Assembly (NCBI GenBank): GCA_964648215.1
Contig: CAZYMF010000113.1
Coordinates: forward strand, 1 to 15,354
Direction: 5' to 3'
Origin: CAZYMF01 sp964648215
GTDB lineage: Bacteria > Desulfobacterota > Binatia > HRBIN30 > JACQVA1
DNA length: 15,354 nt
Below, piece by piece: positions 5,516 to 12,605 of the stretch. How positions within the stretch are numbered: position 1 is the first letter of the stretch; every line of letters begins with the position of its first letter. Below the pieces are notes generated by a model, which searched no databases, had not been told where the DNA came from, and was given only the letters and a program-made list of their open reading frames with translations. The position numbers were made by a program, and so were the translations under genes.

Positions 5516-8329
5516 ATGGGAAAGTCGCGCGGACCGTGCCCGTGGATCTGGCTGATGACAGCCGTCGTGTGCTTTCTCTGGCCGCTGCGCGCGCCGGCGC
5601 AGATCATCCCCGGGACGACGTTGCGCTTCGACTCCAGCCCGCCCCAGCTCAGTGTTTCTCTTCCCATCGATCTGGGAATGCCGGCCATGGTGATCGACAA
5701 GATCAATGGAGACGGCTTGTTCGACATCGCCTGCGTCGACTTCGACGGCGTCGACGTGTTCCTCGGTCAGGCGGGAGGACTGGGGCAGTTCTCGCGCTTG
5801 GGGCCCTTCAGCACCGGCGACGGATCCCCGATGGCCCTGGCCACGGGTGAGTTCAACGAGGACCATTACCTCGACATTGCCGCTGCCACGGACTTCGGGA
5901 CCGTGGCCATCCTGCTCGGCAACGGCGACGGATCTTTCGGTGACCCGACGGAGTTCGACGCCAGCGACAGCGGCGCCTTTCCGCTTTCCATCGTCGTCGC
6001 CGACTTCAATAACGACTCGGAGCTGGATGTCGCCGTCGCCAACGACGACGATACGATCTATCTGCTGCAGGGAGACGGGAAGGGCGGCTTCGTACCCTTC
6101 GCCAACTCTACGCTGGCCACCGGGTTCGGCGCTGTCGATCTGAAGACGGGGGATTTCAACAAGGACGGCGATGCGGACCTCGCCGTCCTCAACGACATCG
6201 ACGGCACAGTCACCGTGTTCCTCGGCAACGGTGACGGCACCTTCGACTCCGGGCGCAACAACAACGTGGGTATCGGGCTCGGTAGCTCGCCGGAGTCATT
6301 GGCCGTTGGCGACGTGAACAACGATAAGAATCCGGACATCGTGGTCGCGGACTTCGGCCAAGACGCGATCAGCAGCATGCTGTTTCTGCTCGGCCGCGGC
6401 AACGGAACCTTCGATCGCCAGCGGGCCTACGATCAGCAGGGAGACGATATCGGTGTGCCCAAGTCGCCCAGCGACGTCGTGCTCACGGACCTGAACGGCG
6501 ATGGGCTGCCGGATTCGTTCGCAACCCAGACCGGAGACAACTCGGTTGGGATGAATCTCAACGAGGGCCCGGACCCGGATCTGGGCGTGAGATGGGGCGA
6601 TCTGGAAAGCCCCACCTTTCTCGGAAGTGATATCATCGTCGGCGATGATCAACTGCAGGTGGCGAGCGCCGACCTCGACAACAACGGTCTGCCTGACCTC
6701 GTCGTTCTGCGCGACAGCGAGCAGATCTGGCTCAGCCTCAACCGCAGCAACGAGCCGACGCCGACGCCGACCTTTCCGCCGGGCGGGACCTACACCCCGA
6801 CGCCGACGCCGATGCTGACGCCGACGGTGACCGGAACCCTGCCGCCGACGCCGACCCCGACGCCGACGGTGCCGACACCGACGGCCACGCCGACCGCAAC
6901 GGCGACGCCGATCCCGACGGCACCGTTCACCGCGTGCGACTTCAGCCTGGGGAGCGCGAGCGAGCCGGTCGCCATCGCCAGCGGGGATTTCGACAACGAC
7001 GGCACCGACGACATTGCCGTCGCCGATCAGAGCGGCAACCGGGTCGTCGTCGGCCTCGTCGACAAGACCAAGCTGCAACAGATGAACTGCCCGGCGGATT
7101 TTGCCAAGAGCGCGCCGAGCTCGTACCCCGTCACCGGCCCCGTCGCCCTGGCGGTCGGTCATCTCGGGTCTCCCAACACGAACGTGCCAGACATCGCCGT
7201 GGTGGGCGCCAGCGACCTGACGATCCTCAGCAACAACGGCGCGGGAACGTTCACCGCCGGAACTCCGGTGACCATCGGCGGCAATCCCGTCGCCATTGCC
7301 CTGAGCGACGTGGACAAGAACGGCCGCCTCGACATCGTCATCGCCCGCAGTGGTGGGCAGGGCGACGTTGCCATCCTCTATGGCCAGACCGACGGCAGCT
7401 ATGCGGCCCCGGTGATGATCCCCGTGAACCGTTCGCCGGCGGCGCTGGTGGTCAAGGATCTCAACAAGGACGGGTGGCCCGATCTGGCCATCGTCAGCAG
7501 CCAGACCGGCGATCTGGTGGTGATGAAGCAAGTGCCCGACGGTTCCGGGCAGTTTACCTTCGTGACGACCCCGAAGCTCAACGGCACGCCTTCGGCGCTG
7601 ACGGCGGACGACTTCGATGGCGACGGCATCCAGGATCTGGCCATCACCCTGGGCACGGCGCAGTCGGGCTCGCTGCTCCTGCTGCGCGGCCAGGTGAGCA
7701 GCGGGGTACCGAGCTACTCGCAGGCCAGCCGCGCCGATGGCGGGCGCGATCCGCGCGCGGTGGGAGACGGCGATTTCAACAGCGACAGCAAGGCGGACGT
7801 GGTCGTCGTCAATCAGACGGACAGCAGCGTTTCGTTCTTCCTCAACGACAACGGTAGCTTCCCGCGCGCCCTGTTGCCGGTGACGGTGGGCGCCGGGCCG
7901 ACGTCGTTGACCGTGGGAAACTTCGACGGAGATCGCACGCCGGACGTGGCGACCGCGAACGGGATCGACGGCTCGGTGACCTTCCTGCGCTCGAGTCAGC
8001 CCCCGCCGACGCCGACCCCGGCCGACACGCCGACACCGACCGCGACAGCGACGCCGACGGCAACGGGAACGGCGACGCCGACGGCGACGCCGACGGCGAC
8101 GCCGACCGATACGCCGACGGCGACGCCGACGCGGACGCCGACGCCGACGCGAACCTACACGCCCGGGCCGTCGCCGACCGGAACCACGATGCGGCCGTTC
8201 GGCCTGAACGGCTCGTGCGCCATCGTGACGCCGGCGGGGGGCGGAGGCCGGGGAGGTATGCTGCTGCTGTTGGGCGTCGGCCTGATTCTCGGCCTCGGGC
8301 CGCGCCGGCGACGGAGCAAGCGAGGCTGA
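5516..8329 (+). CDS. Secreted FG-GAP protein with two seven-repeat modules and C-terminal anchor signal
   Basis: A 937-residue exported protein. A signal peptide occupies roughly 1-28, ending A-P-A-Q. The first module (about 30-410) has seven FG-GAP/VCBS-type repeats recognisable by D-F-N-x-D-x-x-x-D-[IL]-A-V motifs. A Thr-Pro linker (about 414-469) leads to a second module (470-827) with seven more, then a second Thr-Pro linker (829-890). Residues 894-937 form a tail: P-F-G-L-N-G-S-C-A with C901, a Gly-rich turn, a hydrophobic helix and an Arg/Lys-rich end. FG-GAP repeats fold as integrin-like beta-propellers and their D-x-D-x-D-G loops usually bind calcium. Substrate or partner is unknown; adhesion or a surface structural role is likely. 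AGGAAG (5504-5509) precedes the ATG by six bases. An in-frame TTG at 5453 was rejected because it would place 21 residues before the signal peptide. Confidence 0.85.
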   Translation: MGKSRGPCPWIWLMTAVVCFLWPLRAPAQIIPGTTLRFDSSPPQLSVSLPIDLGMPAMVIDKINGDGLFDIACVDFDGVDVFLGQAGGLGQFSRLGPFSTGDGSPMALATGEFNEDHYLDIAAATDFGTVAILLGNGDGSFGDPTEFDASDSGAFPLSIVVADFNNDSELDVAVANDDDTIYLLQGDGKGGFVPFANSTLATGFGAVDLKTGDFNKDGDADLAVLNDIDGTVTVFLGNGDGTFDSGRNNNVGIGLGSSPESLAVGDVNNDKNPDIVVADFGQDAISSMLFLLGRGNGTFDRQRAYDQQGDDIGVPKSPSDVVLTDLNGDGLPDSFATQTGDNSVGMNLNEGPDPDLGVRWGDLESPTFLGSDIIVGDDQLQVASADLDNNGLPDLVVLRDSEQIWLSLNRSNEPTPTPTFPPGGTYTPTPTPMLTPTVTGTLPPTPTPTPTVPTPTATPTATATPIPTAPFTACDFSLGSASEPVAIASGDFDNDGTDDIAVADQSGNRVVVGLVDKTKLQQMNCPADFAKSAPSSYPVTGPVALAVGHLGSPNTNVPDIAVVGASDLTILSNNGAGTFTAGTPVTIGGNPVAIALSDVDKNGRLDIVIARSGGQGDVAILYGQTDGSYAAPVMIPVNRSPAALVVKDLNKDGWPDLAIVSSQTGDLVVMKQVPDGSGQFTFVTTPKLNGTPSALTADDFDGDGIQDLAITLGTAQSGSLLLLRGQVSSGVPSYSQASRADGGRDPRAVGDGDFNSDSKADVVVVNQTDSSVSFFLNDNGSFPRALLPVTVGAGPTSLTVGNFDGDRTPDVATANGIDGSVTFLRSSQPPPTPTPADTPTPTATATPTATGTATPTATPTATPTDTPTATPTRTPTPTRTYTPGPSPTGTTMRPFGLNGSCAIVTPAGGGGRGGMLLLLGVGLILGLGPRRRRSKRG
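6755..6925 (+). repeat. Thr-Pro linker microsatellite, first FG-GAP gene, inner
   Basis: Degenerate tandem copies of the hexamer CCGACG encode Pro-Thr dipeptides between the two FG-GAP modules. The run is interrupted by codons for Phe, Gly, Val, Ala and Ile. Such tracts act as extended rigid spacers in surface proteins and can change length by slippage. Confidence 0.75.
8000..8178 (+). repeat. Thr-Pro linker microsatellite, first FG-GAP gene, C-terminal
   Basis: A second run of CCGACG-type hexamers separates the second FG-GAP module from the C-terminal Cys/hydrophobic/basic tail. It is purer than the inner linker (several uninterrupted ACGCCG units around 8080-8150), consistent with recent slippage expansion. 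Confidence 0.75.
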
Positions 8330-8334
8330 TCGTG

Positions 8335-9954
8335 ATGATGGACCCGGACCTCAATTCAAAGAAGAAGAATTCACCACGGGGGCACGGAGGACACAGAGGA
8401 CAAGATCACAGAGCGTTCGCTGAGGTTGCCGGTCAGCGGTACTCGCGGCGATTTTCTGTGTCCGGTCTCGGTGTCCTCTGTGCCTCCGTGGTTCAGTATT
8501 TTCCTTTTGGATTTACGCGTGCGCTGCTCGCCGGTTTGCTGATAGCGGCGGTCGACGTGACCGCCGCCGCGGCGCAGACCCTGCCCAGCTACGTCCATTG
8601 CTCGATCGCCGCCGGCGGAAGCCCGACGGCGATCGTCGCCGCCGACTTCAACGGCGATGGCAGCCAGGATTTCGCCGTGCTCGACACAGCGAACAGGCAG
8701 GTCCTGGTGTTCTTCGGCAACTTCCGCGAGTTTGCGCGCGGCAACTGCCTGGGAGCAACCACCCAGATGGCGATCAGTCTCGGCGGCGCCACCGCCACCG
8801 GCATGGCTGTGGGCGACGTCTACGGCGACGGCAAGCTCGACATCGCGGTGTCCGAGGCGCTCGGGGTGGGTGTGGTGGTGCTGCGCAACGATGGGCAGGG
8901 GAACTTCACCGCGCAGACCGCGGTCGTGGCCGGGACGGATCCGCAGGCGGTTGCCATCGGAGACATCGACGGCGACGGATTGCCCGACATGGCCGTTGCC
9001 GACGGCGCCGGCAACAGCTTGCAACTCCTCTTCGGCCGCTCCACCGGCGGCTTCGAGCTGCTGGCCCCTCCCGTGGCCATCGGCCAGGCGGTATCCGGCG
9101 TGGCGATTGCCGACCTCGACCAGGACGGCAAGCAAGACCTGGTGGCGCTGAGCAACAGCCAGAACTCGATGACGGTGGTGTTGCAGACCGACAAGCGCGT
9201 GTTCACCCCCGATACGCCCTTCGTCGTCGGCACGGCGCCGCAAGCGATGGCGGTGGCCGATTTCTCGCCCGATCTATTTCCGGACATCGCCGTGGGTAAT
9301 CGCGGCGGCGGCCAATTCGTCCTTTTCACCAATAGTAGCGCGAACGTCAGCTACGAGCAGACGGTGAGCATCAGCACCGACCTGGCGGTGGCGGCCCTGG
9401 CCGCCGGTGACCTGAACGGCGACGGGAAGCTGGACGCCGTGGTTGCCGGCGACCTGAGCACCGGCGGCGGACGGGCGCAGCCGTTCCTCGGCGACGGCTC
9501 CGGCGGTTTCGTCCAGCCCCCGGATCTGCCGCTGGGCCAGAGCCCGACCGGCCTGGCGCTGGCCGACGTCGACGGCGACGGCCTCCCCGACATTCTCAGT
9601 GCCGATGGGGGCGATGCCGCGGTGAGCGTGCTGCTCAGCAGCAATCCGCCGGCGACCCCGACGTTCACGCCGACGCACACGGCGCTGCCCACCGGCACCA
9701 ACACGCCGACCGCGACGTCGACCAGCACACCGACGGTGACGCCGACGGACACGCCCACCGCGACGCCGACGTCGACGGCCACCGCCAGCCCGACGCGCAC
9801 GCCGACCCAGGCCGCGCCCACCTCGACGGAGACCCCGGGCCCCTTCGGCGTCCAGGGCACCTGCGCCGTCGATCCCAGCGGCCACGCCGGCTGGGGTGGG
9901 CTGATCGTCCTGCTGTTGCCGTTGTATCTGGGACTGAGAAAGCGGAAAGCCTAA
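8335..9954 (+). CDS. Secreted FG-GAP protein with one seven-repeat module and C-terminal anchor signal
   Basis: A 539-residue paralogue of the preceding gene, starting five bases after its stop, so probably co-transcribed. A hydrophobic export segment lies at about 63-81 (A-L-L-A-G-L-L-I then A-A-A-A-Q). Seven FG-GAP repeats span about 88-435 with motifs such as D-F-N-G-D-G and D-I-D-G-D-G-L-P-D. A Thr-Pro linker follows (about 440-500), then the tail G-P-F-G-V-Q-G-T-C-A with C510, a hydrophobic helix and R-K-R-K-A. The start is uncertain: the ATG at 8335 has GAGG nine bases upstream, but residues 12-55 then come from a dispersed inverted repeat. A GTG at 8488 would give a compact signal peptide but has no visible ribosome binding site. 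Function is unknown; a surface-exposed calcium-binding propeller is inferred. Confidence 0.8.
   Translation: MMDPDLNSKKKNSPRGHGGHRGQDHRAFAEVAGQRYSRRFSVSGLGVLCASVVQYFPFGFTRALLAGLLIAAVDVTAAAAQTLPSYVHCSIAAGGSPTAIVAADFNGDGSQDFAVLDTANRQVLVFFGNFREFARGNCLGATTQMAISLGGATATGMAVGDVYGDGKLDIAVSEALGVGVVVLRNDGQGNFTAQTAVVAGTDPQAVAIGDIDGDGLPDMAVADGAGNSLQLLFGRSTGGFELLAPPVAIGQAVSGVAIADLDQDGKQDLVALSNSQNSMTVVLQTDKRVFTPDTPFVVGTAPQAMAVADFSPDLFPDIAVGNRGGGQFVLFTNSSANVSYEQTVSISTDLAVAALAAGDLNGDGKLDAVVAGDLSTGGGRAQPFLGDGSGGFVQPPDLPLGQSPTGLALADVDGDGLPDILSADGGDAAVSVLLSSNPPATPTFTPTHTALPTGTNTPTATSTSTPTVTPTDTPTATPTSTATASPTRTPTQAAPTSTETPGPFGVQGTCAVDPSGHAGWGGLIVLLLPLYLGLRKRKA
8369..8500. repeat. Dispersed inverted repeat in the 5' end of the second FG-GAP gene
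   Basis: The left arm at 8369-8403 includes CACGGAGG and CACAGAGGACA. The right arm at 8472-8500 is its imperfect reverse complement (TGTCCTCTGTG, CCTCCGTGG). The left arm carries a few extra bases. This CACAGAGG/CCTCTGTG palindrome is a familiar intergenic repeat in many bacterial genomes. Here it lies between the ATG at 8335 and the signal-peptide coding region, in frame and without a stop. Confidence 0.75.
9659..9837 (+). repeat. Thr-Pro linker microsatellite, second FG-GAP gene
   Basis: Degenerate CCGACG/ACGCCG hexamers encode a Thr-Pro-rich spacer with more Ser and Ala interruptions than in the upstream paralogue. It joins the FG-GAP module to the C-terminal anchor-like tail. Confidence 0.7.
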
Positions 9955-9958
9955 TCTC

Positions 9959-10042
9959 CGTAGGGCGGGCACGGCCCGCCACGCGGACTGCGGGCGAGAC
10001 GTTTGGCGGTTTTCGGAGGAGGCGGGCGGTGCCCGCCCTACG
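9959..10042. repeat. Long inverted repeat with 22-bp arms
   Basis: The arms 9959-9980 and 10021-10042 are reverse complements with one mismatch and start CGTAGGGCGGGCAC. The 40-base centre has no recognised content. The GTAGGGCGGGC...GCCCGCCCTAC palindrome is a common dispersed repeat of environmental bacteria. It begins four bases after the second FG-GAP stop codon and could also stall transcription. Confidence 0.75.
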
Positions 10043-10060
10043 AAGACGGCAGCCTCCATT

Positions 10061-10107
10061 CCGACTTTCACCTTTCTGACTTTTACCTTTCCGACTCGGT
10101 TCTCCTG
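10061..10107. repeat. CTTT-rich dispersed intergenic repeat, copy 2
   Basis: Two copies of ACTTTNACCTTTC (10064-10076 and 10079-10091) are followed by TCCGACT...TTCTCCTG (10090-10107), matching the element at 58-97. It lies directly downstream of the long inverted repeat. Confidence 0.5.
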
Positions 10108-10146
10108 CGAATTGCATTCGCCCCACCCCCACGGTAGGAACCCGCC

Positions 10147-11298
10147 ATGATCGGGATCACGGCTTGGGGGACTTACGTGCCGCGGCTGCGCCTGGATCGG
10201 CGGCTGATCGCGCAGGCGTGGCAGAGCGCGCAGCCCGCCGGCGCGCGGGCGGTGGCCAACTACGACGAGGACGCGTTGACGATGGCGTGCGAGGCGGTCG
10301 GCTCGCTCCTCGGCGGGCAGCACGACGGCGTCGACGGCCTGTACTTCGCCAGCGCCAGCGCGCCGTACTGGGAGAAGCAGGTGGCGGCGGTGGTGGCGAC
10401 GGCGTGCGATCTGCCGCGGCGCGTGTTCACGGCGGACTTCGGCGGCTCGGCGCGGGCGGGGACGAGCGCGCTGCTGGCGGCAATCCGCACCGTCCAGGCC
10501 GGCGGCGCCGGTAACGTCGTCGTCGCCGCGGCCGATGCGCGAACGCCGGCGCCGGAGTCGGACATCGAGGGTCTGCTCGGCGACGCGGCGGCCGCGTTGC
10601 GCGTCGGCAGCGAAGAGGTGGTGGCGGAGTTCGTCGACGCGGCCTCGGTCTCGGAGGAGTTCACCTACGTGTGGCGCACCGCCGGCGATCGCTATCTGCA
10701 GGCGTTTCCCGGCAAGTTCTCCAACACCTACGGCTACACCCGCGATCTGCGCGAGGCGGTGGCGGCGCTGCTCGAGCGCCAGGGGCTGAAGCCCGCCGAC
10801 GTCGCCAAGCTGGCGCTCTACTCCCCCGACGCGCGTGCCGCGGCGGACTTTGCCAAGGCGGCGGGCTTCGATCCCAAGCGCCAGCTACCGCCGTCGCTGA
10901 TGACCACGATCGGGTGCTGTGGCAACGCCGAGCCCTTCCTGCAGCTCGCCGCCGTGCTCGAGGAGGCGACGCCGGGCGATCTGGTGCTCGTCGGCAGCTT
11001 CGGCGAGGGCGCCGACGCGCTGCTGTTTCGCGTCACCGACGCCGTCGCCCGGCCGCGTCCCGCCGCGCGCGTGCAGGAGTGGATCGAGACCAGCGCGCCG
11101 CTGCCNNNNNNNNNNNNNNNNNNNNNNNNNNNNNNNNNNNNNNNNNNNNNNNNNNNNNNNNNNNNNNNNNNNNNNNNNNNNNNNNNNNNNNNNNNNNNNN
11201 NNNNNGTCGCGCTCTCGTTCCGCCGCCTGCACGCGGGAGGTGGCAACTACAACTATTACTGGAAAGCCCGTGCCGTACGGGTGCGAGGTGAGTCATGA
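10147..11298 (+). CDS. HMG-CoA synthase-fold protein, probable DUF35 fusion, catalytic residues lost (interrupted by gap)
   Basis: The first 320 residues follow the archaeal-type HMG-CoA synthase pattern: M-I-G-I-T-A-W-G-T-Y-V-P-R-L at the start, F-S-N-T-Y-G-Y-T at 191-198, and the closing G-D-L-V-L-V-G-S-F-G-E-G at 277-288. By my alignment the catalytic Glu (in S-E-S), Cys (in A-C-K-A-G-T) and His (in F-H-Q-P-N-A-K) are replaced by A70, A102 and Y225. After the gap the protein ends F-R-R-L-H-x-G-G-G-N-Y-N-Y-Y-W-K, which resembles the C-terminal strands of a DUF35 OB fold, so a fusion is likely. The true length is unknown. AGGAA (10136-10140) lies six bases before the ATG, and the stop overlaps the next start (ATGA, 11295-11298). 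It probably acts as a structural or acyl-CoA-binding partner of the neighbouring thiolase rather than making HMG-CoA; the substrate is unknown. Confidence 0.78.
   Translation: MIGITAWGTYVPRLRLDRRLIAQAWQSAQPAGARAVANYDEDALTMACEAVGSLLGGQHDGVDGLYFASASAPYWEKQVAAVVATACDLPRRVFTADFGGSARAGTSALLAAIRTVQAGGAGNVVVAAADARTPAPESDIEGLLGDAAAALRVGSEEVVAEFVDAASVSEEFTYVWRTAGDRYLQAFPGKFSNTYGYTRDLREAVAALLERQGLKPADVAKLALYSPDARAAADFAKAAGFDPKRQLPPSLMTTIGCCGNAEPFLQLAAVLEEATPGDLVLVGSFGEGADALLFRVTDAVARPRPAARVQEWIETSAPLXXXXXXXXXXXXXXXXXXXXXXXXXXXXXXXXXXVALSFRRLHAGGGNYNYYWKARAVRVRGES
11106..11205. other. Assembly gap of 100 undetermined bases
   Basis: Exactly 100 Ns, the conventional placeholder for a scaffold gap of unknown size. 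The reading frame continues across it, but with a placeholder length this has a one-in-three chance of being accidental. The Zn-ribbon part of a DUF35 domain would have to lie here, and 33 residues is too short for it plus most of the OB fold, so the real gap is probably longer. Confidence 0.95.
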
Positions 11299-12440
11299 AG
11301 GATCAGGTGGCGGTCGTCGGCGTCGGTTGCACCAAGTTCGGCGACCTGTTCGACAAGGGCTACGAGGATCTCATCTGCGACGCCGCCTTCGAGGCGTACG
11401 CCGACGCGGGCATCGATCCCGGGCAGATCGATGCGGCCTATCTCGGCACCTACCTGCCGGGACCGAGCGGCGGCAAGGCGGCGGTCTCCCTCGGCGATGC
11501 CTTGCGACTCTACGACCGGCCGATCACGCGAGTGGAGAACTACTGCGCCACCGGCACCGACGCGTTTCGCAACGGGTGTCTGGCCATCGCCTCCGGAGTG
11601 GCCGACGTCGTGCTCGTCCTCGGTGCGGAGAAGCTCAAGGACCGCGGCGGTCGCGGTCTGCCCCGCCTCGGGCATCCGTTGCTGGCGAAGGGGAACTCGG
11701 CGCCGGGCCTGTTCGCGCTGGCCGCCAATCGCTACATGCACACCTTCGGCATGGGGCGCGAGATGCTGGCCAAGGTGGCGGTGAAGAACCACTACAACGG
11801 CGCCCGCAATCCCAAGGCGCACCTGCGCATGGAGGTGACCGAGGAGCAGGTGCTCAAGGCGCCGATGATCGCCTGGCCCTTCGGCCTGTTCGATTGCTGC
11901 CCGACCACGGACGGCGGCGCGGCAGCGATTCTGTGCCGCGCCGATCTCGCCAAGCGCTTTCGCGACGACTACGTCCTGGTCAAGGGCTTCGGCCTCGCCG
12001 TCACCACCGGTCGCCCGTTCTACGATCCCACCTTCGACTACCTCGGCTTCCGCTCGACGCAGAAGGCGGCGCAGCAGGCGTACGCGATGGCCGGGATCAC
12101 CGCCCGGGACATCGACTTCGCCGAGGTGCACGACTGCTTCACCTGGACGGAGATCTCGAATACCGAGGATCTCGGCTTCTGCGCCAAGGGGGAGGGCGGG
12201 GCGCTGGCGGCCGAGGGGCGCACCCGGCTCGACGGCGACATCCCGATCAATCCCAGCGGCGGTCTCAAGTCGTTCGGCCATCCCATCGGGGCCAGCGGCG
12301 TGCGCATGATCTACGAGTGTGTGCAGCAGCTACGCGGGCAGGCCGGCGAGCGTCAGGTGAAGGACCCGGAGCTGGGTCTGGCGCACAACGTCGGCGGTCC
12401 CGGCGCCGTCTCCTGCGTGATCGTTCTCGGGTCGAACTGA
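11295..12440 (+). CDS. SCP2-type thiolase (acetyl-CoA acetyltransferase / lipid-transfer family)
   Basis: A 381-residue thiolase-fold enzyme. The nucleophilic cysteine is C84 in E-N-Y-C-A-T-G. The H-D-C-F fingerprint at 279-282 (H279, C281) and G-H-P at 328-330 (H329) are the SCP2-thiolase signatures. The usual C-terminal C-x-G is replaced by H-N-V-G-G (364-368), as expected in this subfamily, where the Cys of H-D-C-F is thought to take over. It should act on a CoA thioester by Claisen cleavage or condensation, or as a retro-aldolase like Ltp2, which works with a DUF35 partner. Its ATG overlaps the stop of the HMGCS/DUF35 gene by four bases, so coupled translation and a shared complex are likely. 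No other degradation-pathway gene is present to name the substrate. Confidence 0.9.
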   Translation: MKDQVAVVGVGCTKFGDLFDKGYEDLICDAAFEAYADAGIDPGQIDAAYLGTYLPGPSGGKAAVSLGDALRLYDRPITRVENYCATGTDAFRNGCLAIASGVADVVLVLGAEKLKDRGGRGLPRLGHPLLAKGNSAPGLFALAANRYMHTFGMGREMLAKVAVKNHYNGARNPKAHLRMEVTEEQVLKAPMIAWPFGLFDCCPTTDGGAAAILCRADLAKRFRDDYVLVKGFGLAVTTGRPFYDPTFDYLGFRSTQKAAQQAYAMAGITARDIDFAEVHDCFTWTEISNTEDLGFCAKGEGGALAAEGRTRLDGDIPINPSGGLKSFGHPIGASGVRMIYECVQQLRGQAGERQVKDPELGLAHNVGGPGAVSCVIVLGSN

Positions 12441-12474
12441 GCCGGCGTCGTATTTTGCGACCAGACCGCCGTCT

Positions 12475-12497
12475 CGTTCCGCGACTCTGGCGGAACG
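12475..12497. terminator. Hairpin downstream of the thiolase gene
   Basis: CGTTCCGC (12475-12482) pairs perfectly with GCGGAACG (12490-12497) around a 7-nt loop, 34 bases after the thiolase stop. No T-tract follows, so it is at best a weak intrinsic terminator or a 3'-end stabilising hairpin. Confidence 0.4.
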
Positions 12498-12549
12498 GCC
12501 GGCGCAGGCAGCCGCGACCGGGAGATTTACGGGTGAAGTCCCCGAACCG

Positions 12550-12565
12550 AGGCACGCTTCCTGCT
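12550..12565 (+). promoter_or_regulatory. Sigma-54 (RpoN) -24/-12 promoter
   Basis: AGGCACG-CTTC-CTGCT matches the sigma-54 consensus TGGCACG-N4-TTGCW at all but two positions. The invariant GG (12551-12552) and GC (12563-12564) have the required 12-base spacing. Transcription would start near 12576, 30 bases before the next gene's ATG and just upstream of its ribosome binding site. No enhancer-binding regulator gene is in the window. Confidence 0.6.
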
Positions 12566-12605
12566 AGGTTGCGCCTACAAGCAACACAGGAAGGGAGATT
12601 AGCCG

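Noticed and set aside
8215..8334. A GTG start for the second FG-GAP gene inside the first
   Set aside because: It would overlap the anchor tail of the first protein by 115 bases and add an Arg/Pro-rich, non-signal sequence.
6755..9837. CRISPR-like tandem repeats
   Set aside because: The repeats are coding hexamers for Thr-Pro linkers, with no unique spacers between longer repeats.
12500..12605. A riboswitch ahead of the small HTH-like gene
   Set aside because: Only short pairings (CGGG/CCCG and GTTGC/GCAAC) are visible, with no conserved riboswitch core. The sigma-54 site would also place the transcript start downstream of most of this stretch.
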